Under the pieces are notes generated by a model that searched no databases, was not told the origin of the DNA, and was given only the letters and a program-made list of their open reading frames with translations. From positions 620,001-684,000 of the forward strand of contig NZ_JAMQVC010000002.1 of the NCBI RefSeq assembly GCF_023721415.1: 64,000 nt of DNA. Direction: 5' to 3'. The stretch is from Galbibacter mesophilus. GTDB lineage: Bacteria > Bacteroidota > Bacteroidia > Flavobacteriales > Flavobacteriaceae. The position numbers and the translations under genes are program-made. This document shows, piece after piece, positions 8,801 through 19,445 of this stretch (position 1 is the stretch's first letter; each line of letters opens with the position of its first letter).

Positions 8801-11800
8801 TTATTTCTGGTAAACAATCAACTTAAGAGTTTTACTAAATTTTGGAGTGTTAACCCGTACTAAATATGTTGCTGAAGACAGTTGAAATGGCACCGTTATT
8901 TTTGTATCTCTAGTGGTACTCTTCACCTCTTTTACAAGTTCTCCAGAAAGGGTATAAATTCCAATCTTCATATTTTTTAAATCTTCATCTGGTACATCTA
9001 CCTTTACAGTAAAAGTTCTTCCTTTAAGCGTTGGGTTGGGGAAGAGGGAAATGTTATGAGAATATTTTAAATCGATATCAATATCACATGTTCGAAGAAT
9101 TTCCCCTGATCTTGTAGTCATTACTGCGTAGTACTCCGCAGAAGTATCCAGAATGTCATTCACATTTTGTCCGGCAGAATAATATTGCTCAGTACCTACA
9201 AGTTGTCCATTTTTATACCATTCGTAAGAAACAAAATCATAACCACCATTGGTACCACTATTATTATTGATTAATAAAACGTTGTCAAATTTTTGAATGA
9301 CAATATCAGAAAACTCAAAGCGTTTCTCAATAGTTATAGTGTAAGTTTTTGAATTGCTTTGGTCTTGAGAAGTAATTATAACTTCCTGAGTGTATATGCC
9401 TGGTCTAGGCGTATCGATAGTGAAATTATCGTTAGGTGAAACCGTTGCATTCTGTTCTGTTACTATAGAAACATCTACACTTTGTACATTGTTATTACAG
9501 TCTATTAAGTAGAATAAATCTTCTTGTGGATCTATATAGTTTTGATTGCCTATCGTTATAACATCAACAGGTTCAGGCTCATCCTCAATTTCAATAATAG
9601 CATCTTGTGTTTGTGTAGTGGCATTTCCACTTCCATCATTATAAACCCACGTGATCGTATATGTTCCGGCCGTATTATATATGAGAGGATCTGTGGTTGT
9701 AGCTGTGATAGAACCCGCACAATTATCGGTGGCTGTTGGCGGAGTAACAGAAAGAGGAATGCCAATGTTACCAGTAATATCAGGAAGCGTATTTACATCT
9801 GGAGAAGGAGCTTCTACATCGTTTACGGTGATGGTGAAACTACAACTGCTAGTGTTTCCACTTGAATCGGTAATGGTCCAAGTAATATTAGTTCCATTTG
9901 GAATTTGAGCCCCGTTTAATGTATTTAAGCCGTTAAAGTTGTTAATAACTGAAGACACAGTACAATTATCACTTAAAAGTGTAGGATCAAATTCGCTGCC
10001 AACTACGGTATAGAAACAATTTCCATTGTCAGCATTTCTACTTTGGTTACCTATACAATTAATAATTGGTGAACCATTTTCTTCAACAGTTACCGTCGCC
10101 GTTGCGGTAGAAGTATTTCCACTGGCATCGGTTACGGAAAGGGTAACGGTATTTGCCCCGATATTGGAACAATCAAAAGTATCGATGTCCAAGGTTCTGT
10201 TTGTAACACCACAGTTATCCGTACTGCCGTTATCAACTTGATCTGGGGTTATGGACACATTCCCGGATGCATCGAGCTGGACGGTGATGTTCTGTGCTGT
10301 TACGGTAGGAGGTACGTTATCTTCAACAGTTACCGTCGCCGTTGCAGTGGCAGTGTTTCCATTTGCATCGGTTACGGAAAGGGTAACGGTATTGGCCCCG
10401 ATATTGGAACAGTCAAAAGTATCGATGTCCAAGGTTCTGTTGGCAACACTACAATTATCCGTACTGCCGTTATCAACTTGATCGGGAGTGATGGACACAT
10501 TCCCGGATGCATCGAGCTGCACGGTAATATCCTGTGCGGTTACGGTAGGGGGTACGTTATCTTCTACGGTTACTGTCGCCGTTGCAGTGGCAGTGTTTCC
10601 ATTTGCATCGGTTACGGAAAGGGTAACGGTATTGGCCCCGATATTGGAGCAATCAAAAGTAGCGATGTCCAAGGTTCGGTTGGCAACACTACAATTATCC
10701 GTACTGCCGTTATCAACTTGGTCCGGAGTTATGGACACATTCCCGGATGCATCGAGCTGGACGGTGATGTTCTGTGCTGTTACGGTAGGAGGTACGTTAT
10801 CTTCAACAGTTACCGTCGCCGTTGCAGTGGCAGTGTTTCCATTTGCATCGGTTACGGAAAGGGTAACGGTATTGGCCCCGATATTGGAACAGTCAAAAGT
10901 ATCGATGTCCAAGGTTCTGTTGGCAACACTACAATTATCCGTACTGCCGTTATCAACTTGATCGGGAGTGATGGATACATTCCCGGATGCATCGAGCTGC
11001 ACGGTAATATCCTGTGCGGTTACGGTAGGGGGTACGTTATCTTCTACGGTTACTGTCGCCGTTGCAGTGGCAGTGTTTCCATTTGCATCGGTTACGGAAA
11101 GGGTAACGGTATTGGCCCCGATATTGGAGCAATCAAAAGTAGCGATGTCCAATGTTCGGTTGGCAACACTGCAATTATCCGTACTTCCGTTATCAACTTG
11201 ATCTGGCGTTATGGACACATTCCCAGAGGCATCGAGCTGTACGGTGATGTCCTGCGTTGTTACGGTAGGAGGTACGTTATCTTCCACGGTTACTGTCGCC
11301 GTTGCAGTGGAGGTGTTTCCATTTGCATCGGTTACGGAAAGGGTAACGGTATTGGCCCCTATATTGGAACAGTCAAAAGTATCGATGTCCAAGGTTCGGT
11401 TGGCAACACTACAATTATCCGTACTGCCGTTATCAACTTGATCCGGGGTTATGGACACATTCCCAGAGGCATCGAGCTGCACGGTAATGTCCTGCGTTGT
11501 TGCGGTAGGGAGTACGCTATCTACAACAGTTACTGTTGCCGTTGCGGTAACCGTGTTTCCACTTGCGTCGGCTACGGTAAGCGTTACGGTATTGGCCCCG
11601 ATATTGGAACAGTCAAAAGTATCGATGTCCAAGGTTCTGTTTGTAACACTGCAATTATCCGTACTGCCGTTATCAACTTGGTCCGGAGTTATGGACACAT
11701 TCCCAGAGGCATCGAGCTGGACGGTGATGTCCTGTGCTGTTGCGGTAGGGAGAACGTTATCTTCTACGGCTACTGTCGCCGTTGTGGTGGCCGTGTTTCC

Positions 11801-14800
11801 ACTTGCATCGGATACGGTAAGCGTTACGGTATTGTCCCCGATATTGGAGCAATCAAAAGTAGAAATGTCCAAAGTCCTGTTTACAATATTACAATTATCC
11901 GTGCTGCCGTTATCAACTTGATCTGGCGTTATGGAGACATTCCCGGAGGCATCGAGCTGCACGGTAATGTCCTGCGCTGTTGCGGTAGGGAGTAAGCTAT
12001 CTGCAACAGTTACGGTGGCCGTTGCGGTGGCACTGTTTCCACTGGCATCGGTTACAGTAAGCGTTACGGTATTGTCCCCGATATTGGAACAGTCAAAAGT
12101 ATTGATGTCCAAGGTTCTGTTTGCAATATTACAATCCGTACTGTTATCATCAACTTGATCTGGCGTTATGGACACATTCCCAGAGGCATCGAGCTGTACG
12201 GTAATGTCCTGAGTTATTACTATTGGAGCTTCCGTATCGAGATTTGTCACAAAAGTAAAAACTGCATCGTTAGCTAAAGTTACATTGTTAAAGCTTACTG
12301 TTTGAGCCGTAAGACTTGATGCGTCAATAATGTTTGCATTCGAAAGGTCTCCATCACCATCCGTATCAATGATCATTTTAAATTGATTAGCAGCGGTACC
12401 TCCAACAGTTATTCCAGAAATGTCAAACGTTAGGTCTATCGTGCCTATATCATTAGTATGTTGCACTTTCCATTCTCGAGGGATTCTTTGGGCACACGCA
12501 TCGGTAAGCGTTGAAGGCAAATCGGTAGTAGTTATTTGCGGTGTTAACGCTGCGGCATCGTTACCAATTAATAAAAAGTCTAAATTATCTAAAGCACTTG
12601 GATTGGAAATAACAATATTTCCCAACCCGTTTTGGCCCGTTCCATCACCACTACCAGTGTTTATACTATTGGAAGTGTTTTGTAATAAACCACTGCTGAT
12701 ATCTTGCCCAATACCAAACACATCATTCCAATAAGTTGTATTATTCCAAAGGACATTTCCATCACTATCAATATAATTGCTTACGGAAGGATCTAATGTT
12801 ATACCATATTTTATAGCTAAATAGGATTCAACTTCTAGACGATCCGCAGGCGGTAGTGTTGATGGGTATACTATAATTTCAGCTACCTCACCATCAAAAG
12901 GATGGAATCCATTTATATTACCATTGTTATTGGTTCCGCCAATAATTGGTGTCAAAGCGATACTATTAAAATCCGTAGTATTAAGTGTTAAGTTACCTTC
13001 CAACCCATTTAGCGTATAAGTTCCCGGACTTTCGCCGATATTCATATAAACAAGGGTATAATTGTTCGGATTTGGATTGTTGAAGCTTTTTATTTCATTC
13101 GTTGTTCCTGTTGAAGCACTAAGATTGTTGTTACCATCATAGCCAAACCAAGCGGGACCAAAATTGGTTCCAGCTACGCTACTTCCTAATAAGGTAGAAG
13201 TATTTGAATTACTACTCATTACAACGAATGCTGATTCACCCGTTATTTCGGTACTTCCTTCAATATAATTAGTGGGTAATACATCCGGATCATTCGTGTT
13301 ATTGAAACTAACAGCACCATTGAAGTTAATTGCTGAGTCAATATAAGTTGGAGCCCCAGTAACTGTAAATAAATTAATTGCTGTTTGATCTGCCCAAGCC
13401 GTAACATTAGTTCCATTTCCTGTGTTACCAACACCAGCGTTCCCTTCTAACCATAGTACCTCGTTTGTAACGCCACCAGGAGAAGGTGCTTCAGTAACCA
13501 ATATCATAGCTCTTTCACTATTACTTGGTATATCTATGCCTTTAAAAGTTATTATTTCACCTGTATAATTATCGGCTTGGTAGATAATCGGTTGTCCCGT
13601 TGTTACATCTCCATCCCCGTCGCTGTCTAAGATTAAGCGAAAATCGTCAGCAGTTGATCCTGTGACGTCAATATCATTAAGATCAAAAGACATTTCTACA
13701 GCGCCAACATCGCCTGTATGTTTTATAAACCATTCTCTTTCTAACCTTAAAACTCCAGCCAAATTTCCAGGTATTTCATTGGGTTTTTCGTTTAAGGGTG
13801 CGTTGTTATGACCAATAAGCATAAATTCTCCGTCGTCTAAGTCATCTGGATTACGAAGTACCAGGTTCCCACTTCCAGTTTGTCCTGTTCCATCACCAGA
13901 GCCTGTATTTATGCTGTTAGATTGGGTTTGGTTCAATCCAATTGTATCATCTTTTCCTATACCAAACACATCCTGATGGTAGGTGGCATTGGCAGTAGCG
14001 TTCCAAACAACAGTGCCATTGAAATCAATATAATCGCCTGCCTTATGTATGCCGTATTTGATGGCGAAATAGGACTCGACTTTGTTTTTATCGCTTGCAC
14101 TTAAACTTATTGGGAATAGGATCACCTCTGCCACATCTCCCCTCATATGTCCCCAGCCATTGGTATCTAAATTATTATCTCCACCTCCTATCATTGGAGT
14201 GAAAACAATACTTCCGTAATCCCCTCCGTTTCCTGGTATCAAGCTCTGCGCCACTCCATTCAACCTACCCGTTGCAAAGGGAGATGCTGACAAACTCACA
14301 TCAATGTTTACCAGGTTAAACTGGTTATCTAAACCAGGAGCAGAGAAGTGTGAATAGGTAAGATTTGAGCCATTTCCCACCCATGAAGTGTTACTTCCGG
14401 CACTGGCAAAAATTGCAGAACTGTAATTATTTACGGAATTGACTGAACCTATGAAATTTGAATTCGCGTTGGTATGCTTATACACCGCAAATCCATCTAC
14501 ATACTCGATACTGGTATTTCCCTCAAGTCTATTTGATGGAGTGGCAGTAATCGCATTGGTATTGTTGAACCGAACTGTTGGATTAAAGTTGATCTGTTCC
14601 TGTTCGTAATTAATTGTCCCAAATTTAGTAAAGGTATTTGTACCTGTTTGATCTGTCCAATTGTTTAAGCTTGTACCCGAACTGCTTACACCCGCATCTG
14701 CTTTCAGCCAAAGGTTTGAAGTTAAAACTAATGGCAATTTGGTAACGATGGTAAAATGGCTATTATTTGGAAGAGTTACACCATTAAAAGCAACAATATT

Positions 14801-17800
14801 ATTGGAAAAAGAAGTTGCGTCTACAACAGTTGCTCCCGAAGTAAAGTCTCCATCCGCATCATCAATCAGTAATTTAAATTCAAAAACATTATTGCCAGTA
14901 ACAGTAAGACCATTTATATCAAAAGTAAGGTCAACGGTACCTACATCTCTGGTATGCCTAACATGCCATTCTCTTCCTATTCGTTGTGCACCAGCCAAAC
15001 TTGCAGGCACTTCCGTGGCTTGCTCTGTGAGTGCTCCATTATCATGGCCCGTAATTAAAAAGTCGCCATCATCCAAAGAAGAAGGGTTGCTGATAACAAT
15101 ATTTCCTTTCCCGGTTTGTCCGGTTCCGTCACCACTTCCCGTATTGATACTATTGGATTGAGTCTGTTCCAGTCCAGAGGTATCATCTTTACCAATGCCA
15201 AATATATCATTTGTAAATGAACTTGATACGTAAATCACTCCCCCTGATGAATTTAAGTAAATACTATTTCCAGCTGCATTTTTTATGGTGATTCCGTATT
15301 TAAGGGCTAGATAAGTTTCCACCCTTAACTTATCTTGGCTGGAAAGACTGGATGGGTATAAAATTACTTCAGCTACATCACCTTGAAATTGTGGCCAACC
15401 ATTGGCATTTCCCGCATTATTCGTGCCACCAATCATAGGTGTAAATGAAAAAGAGTTAAATGCAATACCCGCAGTTCTAACGGTCTGATCTAACCTATTC
15501 ACTGCAGCACTGGCAAACGGATGGGTGGTTAAACTTACATCAAAATAAACAATATTCGACTGGCTAAATGAAGTAGGGTTAGTAAAGGCATTATAGGCTG
15601 CGTTATTTCCATTGGCCACATAAGTATTTGTACTTCTTCCCCCAAAAATGGCCTTACCAAAATCCGCACCAGGATTAACACCACCTACAATTGTTCCGTA
15701 TTCATCGACCCCTTTTTTATAAACAGCAAACCCAGATACAAAGTTTATCTCTGTGTCTCCATTTAGTCGATCTCCTGGCAATTGTGTAATTCCTTCTTGA
15801 TTGTCAAAGCTTACGAAGGGATTAAAGTTGATGGCATTGGTTTGATAGCCTGGGGTACCGGTAACAGTAAAGGTATTGGTGCCCGTTTGGTCAACCCAGC
15901 CGCTTAGGTTGGCTCCGCTATTGGTAGTACCTGCATCGGCTTTAAGCCATAGGTTTGAGCTCAAAAACAAAGGGAGTTTTGTAATTATAGTAATGTAATT
16001 CGCATCTGGTAAGGTTACACCGCTAAACGTAACTACATTATTAGAAAAATTGTCTGCATCCACAACAGTAGCACCTGCACTGAAATCTCCATCAGCATCA
16101 ATCAGTAATTTTATTTCAAAAGCAGTAGTACCAGTAACTGTCAACCCATTCATATCAACAGTAAGGTCAACGGTTCCTACATCTCCGGTATGCCTAACCA
16201 GCCATTCCCTACCTATTCGTTGTGCACCAGCCAAACTTGCCGGTACTTCTGTGGCTTGCTCTGTGAGTGCTCCATTATCATGGCCTAGCATCAAAAAGTC
16301 GCCATCTTCAAGAGAAGAAGGATTGCTCAATACGATGTTTCCTTTTCCGCTTTGGCCAGTCCCATCCCCAGAACCTGTATTAATACTATTAGAAGAACGT
16401 TGGTTTAAACTACTTCCATCATCTTGACCAATACCAAACACATCATTCCAATAAGTAGCGTTATTCCAGATAACAGTACTGTTGGAATCAATATAATTAG
16501 TAGTAGAGGGATTTAAGGATATACCATATTTAATAGCTAAATAAGATTCTATTTTATTTCGTTCTAAATCTGAATGTATAGCGGGATACATAATTAACTC
16601 TGCTATTTTTCCATTGAAATAATCCGGCTCTGATGGATCTTGAGAGCGACCAACAAATGGAAGATCCTCAAAATTTGAATAATTACCTGAACCCAGAATT
16701 GAAGAAGTAGCAAACTCTTGTCCATCTATAAATGATTTTTGACCGGTAGCAGGTGCATTCTCTACAATTTCAATATTAGCAAGACGGGCTTGTGTGGTTC
16801 CTAACGTATCCGCAGATTGAAAGTAATTGTTTCCATCATTATTCCCTGTACTCATGTTATCATTTTTAATAACATAACCTCTATTTGAACCGCCGGTAGC
16901 AGCACTTAAGACTGTTAGGTTACCACCAGCATCACGCTTAATAACGGCATAAACATTCTGAAATTTAATTGATGTATCACCCGCCAAATAATCTCCAGAA
17001 CCATCAAAAGAGATTGCGTTATTAAAGTTTATAGAATCTATTCCTGTTTGTGGATCTCCTGATACTGTAAAAGTATTAGTTCCGCTTTGGTCAGTCCATC
17101 CAGTTAAGGTACCTGATGCGGGAGAGACTCCATCATCGGCTTTAAGCCATAAGTTACTTGAAGCAAAGAGTGAATTATTTGATACAGGTAAATCTGTTAC
17201 AAAGGTAAAGTAGTTGCCATCTGGCAAGGTGACCGCATCAAAGGACACTACTCCCCCCGTAAGGGCTGTTGCATCCACCACAGTTGCCCCTGCACTGAAA
17301 TCTCCATCAGCATCAATCAGTAATTTGATTTCAGAAGCAGTAGTACCAGTAACAGTAAGACCATTTATATCAAAAGTAAGGTCAACAGTACCTACATCAC
17401 CTGTATGCCTAACCAGCCATTCTCTTTCGATTCGTTGTGAACCAGCCAAACTCGCCGGTACTTCATTACTTTGCTCTGTTAAAGCTCCATTATCATGGCC
17501 CGTAATTAAAAAGTCGCCATCACCCAAAGAAGAAGGGTTACCGAAAACAATATTTCCTAGACCACTTTGGCCAGTTCCATCAGCTGAGCCTGTATTGTTA
17601 CTGTTGGATTGATTTTGGTTGAGACTGGATACATCGTCCCTTCCTATTCCAAATACATCATTCCAGTAGGTGGAATTATTCCAAAGGACTGCACCGACAG
17701 AATTGACATAATTGCCCACATTTTGGTCAAGAGTAATTCCATATTTTAATGCCAAATAACTTTCAAGTTTTGTTTGATCATTGGAGGCCAGACTATTCCC

Positions 17801-18958
17801 GTAAAAAGAAATCTCTGCAATTTCTCCAGGTAGTAATGATATTGGGTTTGAAGTAGCGGTTTCCGTATGGGCAATTTTAAAACTCCGTTGTGCATTTAGA
17901 GCCATACTAGTTGATTCTGTCCCAACTAGCGCACCATCTACATAAAACCTTAAGGAGGACCCATCATATTTGGACGTAAAGAGTTTCCATTCATTCGGGT
18001 TAACAAATCCCCCACTTATTTCAGTTAATGTTGAACCATTTGCTGTGAAAAAAAACCATTCTGCAGCGTTTATTTCCAAGGCATATCCAGCTATGGTGGG
18101 AGAGGTTAGATCAAGACTATTTATAATGTTGGCACTATTAGTCAATTGGTTAGCACTAACTACTGTACTTAGGGTAAAAGAAGGCGTATTTAAACTGGAA
18201 GCGTAGGGAATAGAAATCCTATCATTTACTCCATCAAAAACTATAGTTGGGTTAAAATTTGCCCGTTGGGAGGTGACCTGAGGATTCCCCGCAATGCTAG
18301 TTGTATGATTACTGGTCTGGTCTGTCCAAGTAGCCAAATTTCCTGTTGAGGGAATAACACCTGCATCAGCTTTCAACCACAAGTCGGCCCCAGAAACTCC
18401 CCCCGGACTGGCTGGTGGAGCTGGTGAAGTACCCGGATCAATAGTCGCAGACCCAGAAAGTGTGATGGTATAGTCCAAAGGATACGTAGGCCCAAAATCA
18501 TCTTGATTAGTGAATCTAAGTCGAACTGCATTATTAGGAGAACCTTTTCCTACTTCGCTTTGCGATGAGACTTGAATGGTAGTACTGGCTGAAGGACCAT
18601 CAAACCCCCAAAGATCCGTATTCTTGAAAGAATTACTTGGTGAACATGGGTCATTTCCATCTAAAAACTGAATACGCATATTCCCGAACATTGCCGGATC
18701 AGGATAGTCCACGGTAATTGTGATGTCACCAGTTGAACTTGGCGTTATTACCCAAAAATCTATGTCAGTGCCGCTTTCGAATGCTCCTGTAAAGGTTCCA
18801 TACCCTCCAATTACCTTGGCAGTAGAGCAATCATCATTGGGTTCTGTTTCGGCTGTTTGGGCAAAACTCCCCAACGAAACCAAAAACAGCATCAAGCCAA
18901 ACAAAGCGCTTTTTAAAAATCCTTTTTTAGCGTTATAAAAGGGTAAACTTATTTTCAT
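8801..18958 (-). CDS. giant repeat-containing cell-surface protein with type A T9SS C-terminal domain
   Basis: 3385 residues. In order: a signal peptide (about 1-33, ending LGSFAQ); a pre-peptidase-like beta domain (about 35-175); five modules of about 405 residues (starting near 196, 604, 1004, 1419 and 1836), each opening with a LamG-like WLKADAG...DQT segment and closing with the NDVFGIGQDD / SINTGSGDGTGQ / REWLVRHTGDVGTVDLTFD block; nine nearly identical 80-residue Ig/HYR-like repeats (about 2249-2959, ITVQLDASGNVSITPDQVD); further HYR-like domains; and a C-terminal T9SS type A sorting domain (last ~80 residues, ISLFPNPT ... YLVRV ... LIVYQK). Family knowledge suggests an adhesin or gliding-related surface fibre exported by PorSS and attached to the cell. 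Ligand unknown. The barrel gene follows immediately. Confidence 0.9.
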   Translation of the reverse strand: MKISLPFYNAKKGFLKSALFGLMLFLVSLGSFAQTAETEPNDDCSTAKVIGGYGTFTGAFESGTDIDFWVITPSSTGDITITVDYPDPAMFGNMRIQFLDGNDPCSPSNSFKNTDLWGFDGPSASTTIQVSSQSEVGKGSPNNAVRLRFTNQDDFGPTYPLDYTITLSGSATIDPGTSPAPPASPGGVSGADLWLKADAGVIPSTGNLATWTDQTSNHTTSIAGNPQVTSQRANFNPTIVFDGVNDRISIPYASSLNTPSFTLSTVVSANQLTNSANIINSLDLTSPTIAGYALEINAAEWFFFTANGSTLTEISGGFVNPNEWKLFTSKYDGSSLRFYVDGALVGTESTSMALNAQRSFKIAHTETATSNPISLLPGEIAEISFYGNSLASNDQTKLESYLALKYGITLDQNVGNYVNSVGAVLWNNSTYWNDVFGIGRDDVSSLNQNQSNSNNTGSADGTGQSGLGNIVFGNPSSLGDGDFLITGHDNGALTEQSNEVPASLAGSQRIEREWLVRHTGDVGTVDLTFDINGLTVTGTTASEIKLLIDADGDFSAGATVVDATALTGGVVSFDAVTLPDGNYFTFVTDLPVSNNSLFASSNLWLKADDGVSPASGTLTGWTDQSGTNTFTVSGDPQTGIDSINFNNAISFDGSGDYLAGDTSIKFQNVYAVIKRDAGGNLTVLSAATGGSNRGYVIKNDNMSTGNNDGNNYFQSADTLGTTQARLANIEIVENAPATGQKSFIDGQEFATSSILGSGNYSNFEDLPFVGRSQDPSEPDYFNGKIAELIMYPAIHSDLERNKIESYLAIKYGISLNPSTTNYIDSNSTVIWNNATYWNDVFGIGQDDGSSLNQRSSNSINTGSGDGTGQSGKGNIVLSNPSSLEDGDFLMLGHDNGALTEQATEVPASLAGAQRIGREWLVRHTGDVGTVDLTVDMNGLTVTGTTAFEIKLLIDADGDFSAGATVVDADNFSNNVVTFSGVTLPDANYITIITKLPLFLSSNLWLKADAGTTNSGANLSGWVDQTGTNTFTVTGTPGYQTNAINFNPFVSFDNQEGITQLPGDRLNGDTEINFVSGFAVYKKGVDEYGTIVGGVNPGADFGKAIFGGRSTNTYVANGNNAAYNAFTNPTSFSQSNIVYFDVSLTTHPFASAAVNRLDQTVRTAGIAFNSFSFTPMIGGTNNAGNANGWPQFQGDVAEVILYPSSLSSQDKLRVETYLALKYGITIKNAAGNSIYLNSSGGVIYVSSSFTNDIFGIGKDDTSGLEQTQSNSINTGSGDGTGQTGKGNIVISNPSSLDDGDFLITGHDNGALTEQATEVPASLAGAQRIGREWHVRHTRDVGTVDLTFDINGLTVTGNNVFEFKLLIDDADGDFTSGATVVDATSFSNNIVAFNGVTLPNNSHFTIVTKLPLVLTSNLWLKADAGVSSSGTSLNNWTDQTGTNTFTKFGTINYEQEQINFNPTVRFNNTNAITATPSNRLEGNTSIEYVDGFAVYKHTNANSNFIGSVNSVNNYSSAIFASAGSNTSWVGNGSNLTYSHFSAPGLDNQFNLVNIDVSLSASPFATGRLNGVAQSLIPGNGGDYGSIVFTPMIGGGDNNLDTNGWGHMRGDVAEVILFPISLSASDKNKVESYFAIKYGIHKAGDYIDFNGTVVWNATANATYHQDVFGIGKDDTIGLNQTQSNSINTGSGDGTGQTGSGNLVLRNPDDLDDGEFMLIGHNNAPLNEKPNEIPGNLAGVLRLEREWFIKHTGDVGAVEMSFDLNDIDVTGSTADDFRLILDSDGDGDVTTGQPIIYQADNYTGEIITFKGIDIPSNSERAMILVTEAPSPGGVTNEVLWLEGNAGVGNTGNGTNVTAWADQTAINLFTVTGAPTYIDSAINFNGAVSFNNTNDPDVLPTNYIEGSTEITGESAFVVMSSNSNTSTLLGSSVAGTNFGPAWFGYDGNNNLSASTGTTNEIKSFNNPNPNNYTLVYMNIGESPGTYTLNGLEGNLTLNTTDFNSIALTPIIGGTNNNGNINGFHPFDGEVAEIIVYPSTLPPADRLEVESYLAIKYGITLDPSVSNYIDSDGNVLWNNTTYWNDVFGIGQDISSGLLQNTSNSINTGSGDGTGQNGLGNIVISNPSALDNLDFLLIGNDAAALTPQITTTDLPSTLTDACAQRIPREWKVQHTNDIGTIDLTFDISGITVGGTAANQFKMIIDTDGDGDLSNANIIDASSLTAQTVSFNNVTLANDAVFTFVTNLDTEAPIVITQDITVQLDASGNVSITPDQVDDNSTDCNIANRTLDINTFDCSNIGDNTVTLTVTDASGNSATATATVTVADSLLPTATAQDITVQLDASGNVSITPDQVDNGSTDNCNIVNRTLDISTFDCSNIGDNTVTLTVSDASGNTATTTATVAVEDNVLPTATAQDITVQLDASGNVSITPDQVDNGSTDNCSVTNRTLDIDTFDCSNIGANTVTLTVADASGNTVTATATVTVVDSVLPTATTQDITVQLDASGNVSITPDQVDNGSTDNCSVANRTLDIDTFDCSNIGANTVTLSVTDANGNTSTATATVTVEDNVPPTVTTQDITVQLDASGNVSITPDQVDNGSTDNCSVANRTLDIATFDCSNIGANTVTLSVTDANGNTATATATVTVEDNVPPTVTAQDITVQLDASGNVSITPDQVDNGSTDNCSVANRTLDIDTFDCSNIGANTVTLSVTDANGNTATATATVTVEDNVPPTVTAQNITVQLDASGNVSITPDQVDNGSTDNCSVANRTLDIATFDCSNIGANTVTLSVTDANGNTATATATVTVEDNVPPTVTAQDITVQLDASGNVSITPDQVDNGSTDNCSVANRTLDIDTFDCSNIGANTVTLSVTDANGNTATATATVTVEDNVPPTVTAQNITVQLDASGNVSITPDQVDNGSTDNCGVTNRTLDIDTFDCSNIGANTVTLSVTDASGNTSTATATVTVEENGSPIINCIGNQSRNADNGNCFYTVVGSEFDPTLLSDNCTVSSVINNFNGLNTLNGAQIPNGTNITWTITDSSGNTSSCSFTITVNDVEAPSPDVNTLPDITGNIGIPLSVTPPTATDNCAGSITATTTDPLIYNTAGTYTITWVYNDGSGNATTQTQDAIIEIEDEPEPVDVITIGNQNYIDPQEDLFYLIDCNNNVQSVDVSIVTEQNATVSPNDNFTIDTPRPGIYTQEVIITSQDQSNSKTYTITIEKRFEFSDIVIQKFDNVLLINNNSGTNGGYDFVSYEWYKNGQLVGTEQYYSAGQNVNDILDTSAEYYAVMTTRSGEILRTCDIDIDLKYSHNISLFPNPTLKGRTFTVKVDVPDEDLKNMKIGIYTLSGELVKEVKSTTRDTKITVPFQLSSATYLVRVNTPKFSKTLKLIVYQK
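10081..12215 (-). repeat. nine tandem 240-bp coding repeats (80 residues each)
   Basis: The landmark CATCGAGCTG recurs near 10270, 10510, 10750, 10990, 11230, 11470, 11710, 11950 and 12187, giving nine units in exact 240-bp phase except the outermost 5' unit, which is 3 bp shorter. Each unit encodes one Ig/HYR-like domain with two conserved cysteines. Divergence rises toward the 12.2-kb end, which is N-terminal, as expected for an array expanding at the other side. Confidence 0.95.
10261..11220 (-). repeat. recent tandem duplication of a 480-bp two-domain block
   Basis: Bases 10261-10740 and 10741-11220 differ at only a handful of positions. For example 10261-10320 equals 10741-10800, and 10501-10560 equals 10981-11040, whereas adjacent 240-bp units differ more. 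The last duplication step therefore copied a pair of domains, not a single one. Such arrays commonly vary in copy number between strains. Confidence 0.9.
12230..18410 (-). repeat. five ~1.2-kb diverged coding modules in the giant gene
   Basis: The WLKAD landmarks sit near 18370, 17141, 15941, 14705 and 13450, spaced about 1200-1260 bp. Parts of modules remain nearly identical at DNA level, for example around 14990-15160 and 16220-16400, while the LamG-like halves have diverged. This is a second, older repeat scale next to the 240-bp array. Confidence 0.85.
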
Positions 18959-19445
18959 TACTATATGGTTAAAATATTGAAAACCGAATTTTTAGATCAC
19001 CCCTGTTGTTTCTTATAATTACTTCAAAACGCCGTAAGGTAGACTAAAACAAATTAACTGCAATTTAACATTTTATCTTTTATGCATGTGGGTTTTTATG
19101 GTTAAAAGTGTAAGAATTTTTCTAAATATAATTCGATGTTTAGGATAATTAAGTTGGTAGAGGTCAGTTTTTAATTATGTATTTAAACAGGATAAGTATG
19201 GCGATATTCAATAGGTATATCTTATGCGCAACCTCTATTCCGCCCACGAATCCAATTTGGGAGAACTGTAATTTGATTAGGATGGCTGGAGTCCATATAA
19301 AACGAATAATTTAACATATAACACTTAAAAGACACCTTTCTTTTAGTTGATGTATAAATTATATTCTATATTTAACATTTTTAAAACCGAATAAAACCAT
19401 AGTTTTTTTAAATTCAATGATTATAAACAATAAAACATAGAATTT
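18959..19445. other. intergenic region with a decayed gene fragment
   Basis: 487 bp between the divergent giant gene and the 242-residue gene. It is AT-rich. I see no convincing full promoter; TATATTTA near 19370 is a possible -7 box for the + gene. The only recognisable content is the fragment at 19199-19260. Confidence 0.6.
19199..19260 (+). pseudogene. degraded fragment of a lipoprotein gene related to the one at 6335-7735
   Basis: TGGCGATATTCAATA...GTATATCTT...TGCGCAA...CTATTCCGC aligns without gaps to 7453-7514, with roughly four of five bases matching over about 55 bp. The conceptual peptide GDIQ-stop-VYLMRNLYSAHES parallels GDIQYVYLVRNPYSADES, with an in-frame TAG. No start, lipobox or other part of the gene remains nearby, so this is a relic of a lost paralogue or of a duplication. 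Confidence 0.7.

Noticed and set aside
10238-11995. 585-codon + strand open frame and several 70-160-codon + frames over the giant gene
   Set aside because: They are antisense by-products of the 240-bp coding repeats, which leave all frames open. They have no start region, and their peptide is a low-complexity repeat with no domain.
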